From an uncultured Garciella sp. (GTDB lineage: Bacteria; Bacillota; Clostridia; Eubacteriales; Garciellaceae): a stretch of 30,239 nucleotides of DNA. The DNA is taken from the NCBI GenBank assembly GCA_900555725.1, contig USMD01000008.1, positions 1 to 30,239 on the forward strand, in the 5' to 3' direction. Position 1 is the first letter of the stretch; each line of letters opens with the position of its first letter. Shown one piece after another: positions 16,730-24,220 of this stretch. The notes under the pieces are model-generated. The model had not been told where the DNA came from, made no database searches, and saw only the letters and a program-made list of their open reading frames with translations. A program made the position numbers and the translations under genes.

Positions 16730-16993
16730 GTGGATATTAAAAGCCCTGCAAAATCTGGTACCATGGAGTCTAATGATATATATATTATGATTCAACCAAA
16801 GGATAATGGGGGAATTACCATTGATCTAGAGAGTATTGTAATGCATCAATTTGGAGAGAAAATTAGGGAAGTAATTTTAGAGACTCTAAAAAATCTAGAA
16901 GTAGAAAATGCTCATGTGGTAGCTAAGGATAGAGGAGCTTTAGATTGTACTATCAGGGCAAGAGTAGAAACCGCAGTAAAAAGGGCAATGTAG
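16730..16993 (+). CDS. citD: Citrate/citramalate lyase acyl carrier protein (gamma subunit)
   Basis: Small acyl carrier protein that carries the phosphoribosyl-dephospho-CoA prosthetic group of citrate-type lyases. With the GTG start at 16730 the protein is 87 aa and the attachment serine in SGTMESND is residue 14, the number known for CitD; an upstream in-frame GTG at 16721 overlaps the previous stop and would shift this. The rest (GGITIDLESIVMHQFG, AHVVAKDRGALDCTIRAR) is typical. The enzymes that build and attach the prosthetic group (CitG, CitX) are not in the window. Confidence 0.92.
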   Translation: MDIKSPAKSGTMESNDIYIMIQPKDNGGITIDLESIVMHQFGEKIREVILETLKNLEVENAHVVAKDRGALDCTIRARVETAVKRAM

Positions 16994-17003
16994 GGGGGAT
17001 CTT

Positions 17004-17876
17004 ATGGAAAGCCTTAGAAGATCTATGTTATTTATGCCAGGAAATAATCCTGGTATGTTACAAAATGCTGGAGTCCTTGGAGCAGATAGCATTATATTGG
17101 ATTTGGAAGATGCCGTAAGCATTAGGGAAAAAGATTCCGCAAGGATTTTAGTTCGAAACGCTGTAAAGGATATCGATTTTTATGGTACTGAAGTGGTAGT
17201 AAGGGTAAATCCCTTATCAACAGACTTTGGCCTTCAGGATATCGAAGAAATTGCACGGGTAAAACCTGATGCCCTTATGGTAACAAAGGCTACTGAGGAG
17301 GATGTAAGTAAAGTAAGTGAAATATTAACGAGAATTGAAAAGGAAGAAGGATTTGAGCAGGGAAGTATCAAAATTTTTCCCTTAATCGAGACAGCTTATG
17401 GTCTTGAGTATGTCCATAGTATTATTCAGTCTTCCGATAGGGTAATAGGTATCTTACTTGGGGCAGAAGATTTAACTGCAGATCTTAGTATAAAAAGAAC
17501 AAGGGATGGAGAAGAAATCTTCTATGCAAGAAGCAAAATAGCTGCTGCTTGTAGAGCCCATGGAATAGCTGCTATTGATACCCCCTTTTCTGATATGGAT
17601 GATGTAGAAGGGTTCCGGAGGGATATTGAAAGAGCAAAATCTTTAGGATTAACAGGAAAAGCTGCTATTAACCCAAGACAAGTAGAATCTATACATGAAA
17701 TCTTTGCACCTTCCCGAGGGGAAATAGACCATGCCCTAAGGGTGATCCAGGCAATGGAAGAAGCGAAAAAAGAAGGAAAAGGGGTATTTTCCTTAGACGG
17801 AAAGATGGTTGACACACCTATTATTGCAAGAGCGGAAACGACAATAAAAAAAGCCAAGCTTGCAGGCTTACTATAG
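17004..17876 (+). CDS. citE: Citrate/citramalate lyase beta subunit
   Basis: 290-aa HpcH/HpaI-type aldolase barrel that cleaves the acyl-thioester to release acetyl-ACP and the keto acid. Signatures: RRSMLFMPGNNPGML, DSIILDLEDAV, VVRVNPL, KIFPLIETAYGLEY, GAEDLTADL and AINPRQVESI. In this pathway the product would be pyruvate from (S)-citramalate rather than oxaloacetate from citrate (inferred from context). The RBS is AGGGGGG. Length is normal. Confidence 0.93.
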   Translation: MESLRRSMLFMPGNNPGMLQNAGVLGADSIILDLEDAVSIREKDSARILVRNAVKDIDFYGTEVVVRVNPLSTDFGLQDIEEIARVKPDALMVTKATEEDVSKVSEILTRIEKEEGFEQGSIKIFPLIETAYGLEYVHSIIQSSDRVIGILLGAEDLTADLSIKRTRDGEEIFYARSKIAAACRAHGIAAIDTPFSDMDDVEGFRRDIERAKSLGLTGKAAINPRQVESIHEIFAPSRGEIDHALRVIQAMEEAKKEGKGVFSLDGKMVDTPIIARAETTIKKAKLAGLL

Positions 17877-17889
17877 AGGAGTGAAAAAT

Positions 17890-19431
17890 ATGAAAAATAC
17901 GCTTGGACGGGAAATTCCAGAATCTATCAAGGAATATGGAAAAGTGAAACCATATAAAGGTGCTTTTGCAAGCTTAGGAGAAGTAGAAAAGAAATCTGTA
18001 AAATTAAAATCGACTTTACCAGGAGAACCCAAGATAGTATCGTCTATTCAAGAAGTTCTTAAAAAGTGCGGTATTGAAGATGGTATGACCATTTCCTTTC
18101 ATCATCATTTACGAAATGGGGATTATGTATTAAATATGGTTTTAGAGGAAATTGCTAAAATGGGAATCAAAGATATTACTCTTGCAGCTAGTTCTATATT
18201 CCCTATGCATGTTCCATTAGTACAGCATATAAGAAATGGTGTAGTAACAGGAATCTATGCCAATTATATGTCGGGACCTGTGGCAGAAGCTGTTTCAAAA
18301 GGAGAATTAAAAAATCCTGTTATTATGCATACCCATGGAGGAAGGGCTAGAGCCATTGAATCTGGAGATCTTTCCATTGATATAGCATTTATTGCAGCCC
18401 CTACTTGTGATACCTATGGGAATATGAATGGCGTAGAAGGTAGGTCAGCTTGTGGAACTTTAGGATATGCAATTCCAGATGCAATGTACGGTCAAAAAGT
18501 GGTAGCCATCACCGATAACCTTGTTCCATATCCTGCAAGTCCTATTGAAATTACTCAAGAATATGTAGATTATGTTGTGAAAGTAGAAAGCATAGGAGAT
18601 CCTAAAGGAATTGTATCCGGAACAACTAGAATTACAAAGGATCCTGTGGGACTTAAAATTGCTAAAATGACTGCTCAAGTAATTGAAACTTCTGGATTGT
18701 TAAAAGAGGGGTTTTCCTTCCAAACAGGGGCAGGAGGTACTTCCTTAGCAGTTGCTGCCTATGTAAAAGAATTAATGAAAAAGAAGAAAATAAAGGGTAG
18801 TTTTGCATCTGGTGGGATTACAGGATATATGGTAGAGATGTTTGAAGAGGGATTATTTGACTCCTTATTTGACGTGCAATGTTTTGATTTAAAGGCAGTA
18901 CAATCTTATCGAGATAATTCAAAGCATCAGTTTATGTCCGCCTCTATGTATGGGAATCCCCATAATAAAGGAGCAGTAGTAAACAATCTAGATGTAATGA
19001 TTCTAGGAGCTACTGAAATTGATACAGACTTTAATGTGAATGTTACCACTGGATCCAACGGAATGATTATGGGAGGTTCCGGGGGACATAGTGACACAGC
19101 AGCAGGATCAAAATTAGCCATTGTTGTTACCCAATTAATCAAGGGAAGACTGCCAATTGTAGTAGACAAGGTTACTACAGTGACCACTCCTGGTGAAACC
19201 GTAGATGTTTTAGTTACCGAGAGAGGAATCGCAGTGAATCCTAAGAGACAGGATCTAATTGAGAAGTTAAAGGATACGAACCTACCTATTGTAACGATTG
19301 AGCAATTAAAAGAAATAGCAGAATCTATGACAGGAGTACCTAAAAAGATTGAATTCGATGATCAAATCGTAGCAGTAGTGGAATATCGTGATGGTACAGT
19401 TATTGATATAGTGCGGAAGGTAAAGGATTGA
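17890..19431 (+). CDS. citF: Citrate/citramalate lyase alpha subunit (CoA-transferase)
   Basis: 513-aa alpha subunit that swaps the acetyl group on the acyl carrier protein for the substrate. Typical parts are the N-terminal SIQEVLKKCGIEDGMTISFHHH segment, FSFQTGAGGTSLAVAAYVKE and GSNGMIMGGSGGHSDTAAGS. The frame is open 30 nt further upstream into citE, but the ATG at 17890 has GAGGAG well placed and gives the usual start. Length is normal. Followed four bases later by citC. Confidence 0.94.
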   Translation: MKNTLGREIPESIKEYGKVKPYKGAFASLGEVEKKSVKLKSTLPGEPKIVSSIQEVLKKCGIEDGMTISFHHHLRNGDYVLNMVLEEIAKMGIKDITLAASSIFPMHVPLVQHIRNGVVTGIYANYMSGPVAEAVSKGELKNPVIMHTHGGRARAIESGDLSIDIAFIAAPTCDTYGNMNGVEGRSACGTLGYAIPDAMYGQKVVAITDNLVPYPASPIEITQEYVDYVVKVESIGDPKGIVSGTTRITKDPVGLKIAKMTAQVIETSGLLKEGFSFQTGAGGTSLAVAAYVKELMKKKKIKGSFASGGITGYMVEMFEEGLFDSLFDVQCFDLKAVQSYRDNSKHQFMSASMYGNPHNKGAVVNNLDVMILGATEIDTDFNVNVTTGSNGMIMGGSGGHSDTAAGSKLAIVVTQLIKGRLPIVVDKVTTVTTPGETVDVLVTERGIAVNPKRQDLIEKLKDTNLPIVTIEQLKEIAESMTGVPKKIEFDDQIVAVVEYRDGTVIDIVRKVKD

Positions 19432-19435
19432 TTTT

Positions 19436-20488
19436 ATGCAGGATATTAGAATTGAAAAAGTAGATTTAAATAGTAATGAAAGGTTAGAAGTTGAAAGCTT
19501 TCTTTCAACTTTTAACCTATTTTTTGACAAGGATATAGAATATACTATTGTAGCAAAACGTGGAGAAGAAATTTTAGGTACTTGTTCTTGCTCAGGAAAA
19601 ATATTGAAATGCTTTGCAGTACAACAAGGACTACAAGGGGAAGGTATTGCTTCCAAACTTCTTACCCATATGATCAATATATTTTTTGATAAAGGAATCT
19701 ATGAGTTCTTTACATTTACTCAGCCTAAAAATTTAAATATTTTCAAAGGATTGAATTGCCGTGAAGTTTATACAGTGGATGAAGTATCCCTCCTAGAGGG
19801 TGGAATGGCAAATGTTCAAGAATATGTGAAGAAGATGTACAAGGAAAGTGGGCTTCAAGATGAAAAAAAAGCTGCTTTAGTAATGAATTGCAATCCCTTT
19901 ACTTTAGGGCATAGACATTTAATTGAAAATGCCGCTAAAGAAAATAAAGAGGTAGTAGTATTTATTGTAGAAGAGGATCGTTCCCTTTTTCCCTTTGAGG
20001 TAAGGTTAGATCTTGTAAGAAAAGGAACAGAGGACTTAAAAAATGTTCATGTTTTGCCAGGAGGAAACTATATCATTTCTTCAGCCACATTTCCTTCTTA
20101 TTTTCTCAGGGAAGAATCCCAAAGAACAAAAGCATACGTAAAATTAGATGCAGGAATATTTAGTCACTATATAGCTCCAGTTTTTCACATAAATAAACGT
20201 TATGTAGGAACAGAACCCTATTGCCCTGTTACTAGACAATATAATGAAGCATTATTAAATATTTTACCAAGACATGGAATACAGGTAGTAGAGGTAACGA
20301 GGATATCTAAGCATGGAAAAGCTATTAGTGCATCAGAAGTTAGAAAATTAATAAGAAAAGGGCAATTTGAGGATTTAAAAAACTTGGTGCCTAGGACAAC
20401 ATATGAATATTTGATATCCCGTGAAGCGCAGCCTATTATAGAAAAAATACAAAGAAGTGATATTTTATCCGATGACTATCTGCCGTAA
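19436..20488 (+). CDS. citC: Citrate lyase ligase family protein (acetylates the lyase ACP)
   Basis: 350-aa ligase that activates the lyase by ATP-dependent acetylation of the carrier-protein thiol. The N-terminal third is a GNAT-like fold (QGEGIASKLLTHMI, residues 67-80); the nucleotidyltransferase core begins with MNCNPFTLGHRHLIE (150-164) and includes YCPVTRQYNEALLNILP and ISASEVRKLIRKG. ATG lies five bases after the citF stop. It completes the pathway set and implies post-translational on/off control of the lyase. The last residues (SDILSDDYLP) run into a hairpin-rich element and may derive from it. Confidence 0.92.
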   Translation: MQDIRIEKVDLNSNERLEVESFLSTFNLFFDKDIEYTIVAKRGEEILGTCSCSGKILKCFAVQQGLQGEGIASKLLTHMINIFFDKGIYEFFTFTQPKNLNIFKGLNCREVYTVDEVSLLEGGMANVQEYVKKMYKESGLQDEKKAALVMNCNPFTLGHRHLIENAAKENKEVVVFIVEEDRSLFPFEVRLDLVRKGTEDLKNVHVLPGGNYIISSATFPSYFLREESQRTKAYVKLDAGIFSHYIAPVFHINKRYVGTEPYCPVTRQYNEALLNILPRHGIQVVEVTRISKHGKAISASEVRKLIRKGQFEDLKNLVPRTTYEYLISREAQPIIEKIQRSDILSDDYLP

Positions 20489-20700
20489 GACTCCCACTTC
20501 TATCAAAGTGGGAGATACTAGAACTCTTTTGCTTTAGCAAGTTAGAGTTCTTATACTGTGTATAACGGCAGCTATGTCCCTGGATAACGATTTTCCCTAA
20601 AGGACAACGAATTCTAAGTATCGAAAATACCGATACTAAGAATTCTGTTAGTAAGCTTCAGTTGGAGTAAAAACTCCATCTGAAGCCAAGAACTCTGTTT
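20489..20700 (+). ncRNA. Multi-hairpin element, candidate orphan IS200/IS605 right end/omega-RNA
   Basis: The convergent gap after citC holds four successive hairpins and no gene: CTCCCAC/GTGGGAG (20491-20511); AGAACTC/GAGTTCT around a GCTT/AAG pair (about 20519-20550); GAATTCTAAGTATCG with CGATACTAAGAATTC (about 20609-20645, one mismatch); and GCTTCAG-GGAGT-AAAA-ACTCC-CTGAAGC (about 20655-20686). Between them is the single-stranded stretch GCAGCTATGTCCCTGGATAA. The order and sequence recall the scaffold at the 3' end of clostridial IS605-type tnpB units (from memory, unverified). No tnpB or tnpA is present. Confidence 0.45.
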
Positions 20701-20739
20701 ATATCATCCTATTAATGGGGGATAAATTTTATGTGTGTT

Positions 20740-21048
20740 TTATGCAGTTACTCCTCTTCTTTTGGCTTCTTTTAATAGATACATGTAAAGAACTTTTGCT
20801 GCTTCCATTTTATAAATAGCTAATTCTATTAAATCAGGGTCGGTTACTTCTTCAAAATAACTTTGGGCATTTTTCCAATCTTCTTTCGCTTGGTTGACCA
20901 GTTGAACAAACTCTTTGTGCTCTTCTTGGATTCGCTCCTTTTCCAGCTCTTCTGCTGTTTTTCTCGAAATATTTTTTAGAATTTCTTGCCATTGTCTTTT
21001 TCGGATTTCTATACCATTAGATTCTCTATCATATTCTATCATTTTCAT
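20740..21048 (-). CDS. Small DUF2508 (YaaL-like) protein
   Basis: 102-aa charged, helical, soluble protein with no catalytic motif. The C-terminal half (AKEDWKNAQSYFEEVTDPDLIELAIYKMEAAK, split here at natural helices, then YMYLLKEAKRRG) matches my memory of the DUF2508/YaaL family, whose role is unknown and which often sits near recR; it does not here. The start has AAGGGG at good spacing. It is 60 nt downstream of the pRiA4b-like gene in the same direction and converges on citC. Confidence 0.6.
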   Translation of the reverse strand: MKMIEYDRESNGIEIRKRQWQEILKNISRKTAEELEKERIQEEHKEFVQLVNQAKEDWKNAQSYFEEVTDPDLIELAIYKMEAAKVLYMYLLKEAKRRGVTA

Positions 21049-21108
21049 GGATCTTACCCCTTTCCTCTTAGTTAGTATAAGTTTTAACAGAAAAGGGGAG
21101 AAATATAC

Positions 21109-22146
21109 TTAGATTTCCTTCAATTCTTGATTTACCTTATCAATATCAAATTCTTCTGGATCAAACCCTTCACCTAGCCATTTCATTACTTGATCATATT
21201 GAGGATCATTGGGGTTTTCTATGATATTCAATAGTTCCATATAACCCCATGGGCCTCCAATATTTTCCACTGGCCCTTTTCTTTCTCCATCTAAACAAAT
21301 AGGATAGTTTTTTGTATCCTCTCCTTCATATATGTCTTCTACTAGGATTTCATGCACCCAATTGTCTCCAAAGTCATAGGTATAGAGAAATAGATCATTG
21401 GATTCTAGATAATATTCCCCTAGGGTTTTTTCCTTAACTTGTATGATTTCGGTGTTTTCATCCCATAGGTCCTCCTGATTTTCTTCGCTAATACGTTGTC
21501 CTTGAATTTGAAATTCATATTGTTGGAACCCTGACCATCCCATGGCTTTCTGAATGATTTCATTTAGGGTATAAAAATTAATATTTTCCCTTACTAATAT
21601 TCTTCTCCAAATAATAGGGGTGACATCCTTTAATCGAATGTTAAGCTGAAGAATTCTTTCCCCTCCTTCTATCTCTTGTTGCTTCTCTTCTAGATAAACG
21701 GACTTTGTATCTGCTTTTTTATTAAATTTTAAATGTCTTAGGCCATTTTGCTGGAATTCTTCCTTATATCTAGCCTGTCGTTCAATAAGTTTTTGAAGTA
21801 CTATGTCTTTATCTACATGCTGCTGTCCTTCTATTTCATCGGCAGTGTCTCTTTGGGCTAATTTTAGGGATAGGGTATCTAAAAAATTTTTCTCTTCAAA
21901 TTGATCCATTAATTTCCCTATATCCTTTTCAAATTCTTTGGTAGTAAAGTATTTTTTGTGGTCTTTATTATAGTAAATTAGGGCGTCTAATCCATATTCT
22001 TTAGCAAAGGAATAAATGTATTGCACTATTTCTTCATATTCTTCTAGGTAATGATCTATCTCTCGATTTCCATTGATTACAGTAATTCCTGCATAGATCA
22101 TATCCAGTAGCTTTCGATATTGTTCTTTTGTAAAATTTATATCCAC
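21109..22146 (-). CDS. Plasmid pRiA4b ORF-3 family protein
   Basis: 345-aa protein with a helical N-terminal half and a C-terminal pRiA4b ORF-3-like domain (about residues 160-340): QLNIRLKDVTPIIWRRILV, LNEIIQKAMGW, YEFQIQG, YTYDFGDNWVHEI, GERKGPVENIGGPWGY. This family is widespread in bacteria and plasmids; its biochemical function is not established. The frame is open to 22254, but the extra codons overlap a decayed dehydrogenase and lack an RBS; the GTG at 22146 has AGGAGGG six bases upstream. Probably co-transcribed with the DUF2508-like gene. Confidence 0.82.
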   Translation of the reverse strand: MDINFTKEQYRKLLDMIYAGITVINGNREIDHYLEEYEEIVQYIYSFAKEYGLDALIYYNKDHKKYFTTKEFEKDIGKLMDQFEEKNFLDTLSLKLAQRDTADEIEGQQHVDKDIVLQKLIERQARYKEEFQQNGLRHLKFNKKADTKSVYLEEKQQEIEGGERILQLNIRLKDVTPIIWRRILVRENINFYTLNEIIQKAMGWSGFQQYEFQIQGQRISEENQEDLWDENTEIIQVKEKTLGEYYLESNDLFLYTYDFGDNWVHEILVEDIYEGEDTKNYPICLDGERKGPVENIGGPWGYMELLNIIENPNDPQYDQVMKWLGEGFDPEEFDIDKVNQELKEI

Positions 22147-22192
22147 ATTGCTCCCTCCTCTTTTGTATTTACCTTTTTCATTGATTTTATCA

Positions 22193-22360
22193 TTATTTGG
22201 ATGTTTTATACAAATAGAAAAAGATTGGCATTGTATCCTCCTTTGCATTGGCAAGCCCTCCTACTTTTACTAATTCCTCGAAGCTGACATTTTCTAAATA
22301 TAGCTCTTTTAGAGTAGTAGGAATATTGATAGAGGGGTAACGATATATTATTGGATAACT
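22193..22360 (-). pseudogene. Glycerol dehydrogenase (GldA-type) C-terminal fragment
   Basis: Reading right to left, the frame gives SINIPTTLKELYLENVSFEE followed by LVKVGGLANAKEDTMP, resembling the C-terminal helices of GldA-type iron/zinc alcohol dehydrogenases (compare the family pattern IGLPTTL...E-A--A-ETI-NMP). After DTMP it diverges and stops at 22193-22195, and a stop lies just upstream of 22360. No other part of the gene is present nearby. Family assignment is from memory. Confidence 0.45.
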
Positions 22361-22448
22361 TTATAGGCGGCATAACCATAAGTTTATTCTCTCCTCAATT
22401 TATCCCCTTTATGTAATAAGGACGCATGGTATTAGATAATCACGGATA

Positions 22449-22740
22449 AAAAAGGAAACCGCCAATAATTTTGTTGACGATTTCTAGTTTGATAAGGTTT
22501 TGTATAACTATCGTACTTCCTTATTTTATCCCATGTATCTCTTAAGAATATCCCTTTCACTTATATCCTAGATATAAAGATTAATGATTAAATTGTCTTA
22601 CTGCAAGTACAACAGGCACAGTAAAGATAATTGCTACAGTTGCTGAAATAAATCCATTTAATACAAGTGCCAAGAGACTGGTAACTGCAGCGTTATAAGT
22701 AATGTGAAGGGCTTTTACATAAGCATCTATATATATAATA
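22449..22740 (-). repeat. Left copy of ECF-associated direct repeat
   Basis: Contains the C-terminal codons of the ECF S gene and its downstream sequence. The 61 bases at 22449-22509 and the coding part from 22600 reappear at the right end of the window (30002-30196) in the same orientation, with about 7 substitutions in roughly 130 coding bases. The 93 bp between the two matching parts are missing from the right copy, with ACT at both breakpoints. Confidence 0.85.
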
Positions 22741-23165
22741 TAAATCAAGCCCAACACTCCTAATGTATTGGTAAAGGATCCAACGGCAGCACCTACAGCA
22801 ATATTAAGGCTTTTGGATTTGGTTTTCATTAATCGGTATGCGTAATAAGCTGTTACTCCAATCAGCGTCCTCGGCAATATGGCAATCAGCGGATTCATAA
22901 ATATAAAGGAAACTGGTGAAGGAGTTTTAAAAGCCTCAAACATACTAAAAAGGCCAAATAAAAGTCCAGTCATAGCGCCAACAATAGGGCCTTCCACAAT
23001 CCCTCCAATAATTACGGGAACGTGCATAATTGTGGTTTTAAAAGGCGGTATAGGGATAAAACCCAAACCTGTTACACCAAGTACGATTGTAATTGAAAAT
23101 AAAAGTCCAATTACGGTAATTTCCCTTGTGGAAAAATTTCTCCTTGTCAGTATCATCTTTTTCAT
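22581..23165 (-). CDS. ECF transporter S component (substrate-binding membrane subunit)
   Basis: 194-aa membrane protein with about six hydrophobic helices. GFIPIPPFKTTIMHVPVIIG, then GPIVGAMTGLLFGLFSMFEA, FMNPLIAILPRTLIGV and the terminal ATVAIIFTVPVVLAV resemble the PF12822-type S components for vitamins and related compounds. S components pair with a shared energising module (EcfA/A'/T) encoded elsewhere. The substrate is not determinable here; lying next to deoD and nupC suggests a nucleoside, base or related salvage compound, which is only inference. The RBS is GGAGGG. A partial paralogue lies at the right edge of the window. Confidence 0.82.
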   Translation of the reverse strand: MKKMILTRRNFSTREITVIGLLFSITIVLGVTGLGFIPIPPFKTTIMHVPVIIGGIVEGPIVGAMTGLLFGLFSMFEAFKTPSPVSFIFMNPLIAILPRTLIGVTAYYAYRLMKTKSKSLNIAVGAAVGSFTNTLGVLGLIYIIYIDAYVKALHITYNAAVTSLLALVLNGFISATVAIIFTVPVVLAVRQFNH

Positions 23166-23426
23166 AGTAAATACCCTCCGTTCTTATTCTTTTTATGGAT
23201 ATAAGTCGGAAAACTTCTATAACGAATAGAGATTTAAAATAGGGATTTGAGTTTAGTTTCCTAAAGAATACTAACTCCTCCTAATAATAACATATCTTGG
23301 TAAAAAAATAAATAAAATGGAATAAAACGAATCATTTAAAATTATAAATTTTAGCAATTAGTGAAACAAATCAATCTAAGGCTTTACTAGCTTTGTGATA
23401 TACATGGCTGGTAGCTTCTCAGTTTC
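23166..23426. other. Intergenic region between deoD and the ECF S gene
   Basis: AT-rich leader of the ECF S gene. On the minus strand there is an orphan Shine-Dalgarno-like AGGAGGAG near 23275 with no usable start after it. I recognise no riboswitch (THF and preQ1 motifs were considered) and no clear promoter or terminator. Confidence 0.4.
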
Positions 23427-24131
23427 TTAAGCAATTTCTAATGCAATTTCCATCATTTGATGAAAGCTATTTTGTCTTTCTTCAGAGGTAGTTTGTTCTC
23501 CTGATATAATAGAATCAGAAATAGTACAAATGGCTAAAGCATTCTTCCCTGCTCTCGCTGCATTCATATAAAGAGCAGCTGCTTCCATTTCTACACAAAG
23601 AACTCCCATTTTAGCCCAGTCCATCGTTCTTTGGGAATCATCGTAGAAGGTATCGGAAGATAAGAAATTTCCAACTTTGTAATGAACCTTCATTTTTTGG
23701 GCTATCTCTACAGCTTTTTGTAACAATTCAAAGGAAGCAATAGGGGCAAAATCTCCAGGCAATTCAAATTGTCTAGCAAAACTGGAATTGGTACATGCAC
23801 CCATAGCAAATGCAATATCTCTTATTTTTAAATCTTCATGCAAAGAACCTGCGCTTCCAATCCGTATAATATTATCTACATCATAAAAATGAAATAATTC
23901 ATAGGAATAGATCCCCATAGAAGGCATTCCCATCCCGCTTGCCATTACAGATACTTTTTTTCCCTTATAAGTTCCTGTATAACCATTTATCCCTCGAACT
24001 GGATTTACCAAGGTAACCTCTTCTAAATAATGATCTACAATAAATTTTGCCCTTAGAGGATCTCCTGGCATTAAAACCGTTTTTGCAAAATCTCCTACCT
24101 TGGCAGAGATATGTGGTGTTGGTATACTCAT
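23427..24131 (-). CDS. deoD: Purine-nucleoside phosphorylase, DeoD type
   Basis: 234-aa hexameric-type purine nucleoside phosphorylase that splits purine (deoxy)ribonucleosides with phosphate. Signatures: MPGDPLRAKFI near the N-terminus, GMGMPSMGIYSYELF, RIGSAGSL (phosphate site), SSDTFYDD, VEMEAAALYMNA and CTISDSI with the catalytic aspartate. Length and start are typical; GGAGGAAG precedes the ATG. It is downstream of nupC with an 89-nt gap, so import and phosphorolysis are paired. Confidence 0.96.
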   Translation of the reverse strand: MSIPTPHISAKVGDFAKTVLMPGDPLRAKFIVDHYLEEVTLVNPVRGINGYTGTYKGKKVSVMASGMGMPSMGIYSYELFHFYDVDNIIRIGSAGSLHEDLKIRDIAFAMGACTNSSFARQFELPGDFAPIASFELLQKAVEIAQKMKVHYKVGNFLSSDTFYDDSQRTMDWAKMGVLCVEMEAAALYMNAARAGKNALAICTISDSIISGEQTTSEERQNSFHQMMEIALEIA

Positions 24132-24220
24132 AAATCTTCCTCCTTATAATAAAGTTATAATGATTAATATAATGAAACCTTATTTTATGGATCCTGAAAT
24201 TTTACCTTAGGAAATTGCTC

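Noticed and set aside
21060..21112. CCCCTTTTC/GAAAGGGG pairing that could hide the RBS of the DUF2508-like gene
   Set aside because: The loop is long and AT-rich and the pairing is G-rich by virtue of the RBS itself; chance is likely.
20915..21112. Plus-strand open frame opposite the DUF2508-like gene
   Set aside because: Shadow frame of the minus-strand gene with no RBS or recognisable motif.
22147..22254. 36-codon N-terminal extension of the pRiA4b-like protein
   Set aside because: It overlaps the dehydrogenase fragment in another frame, has no RBS, and the GTG at 22146 has an ideal AGGAGGG.
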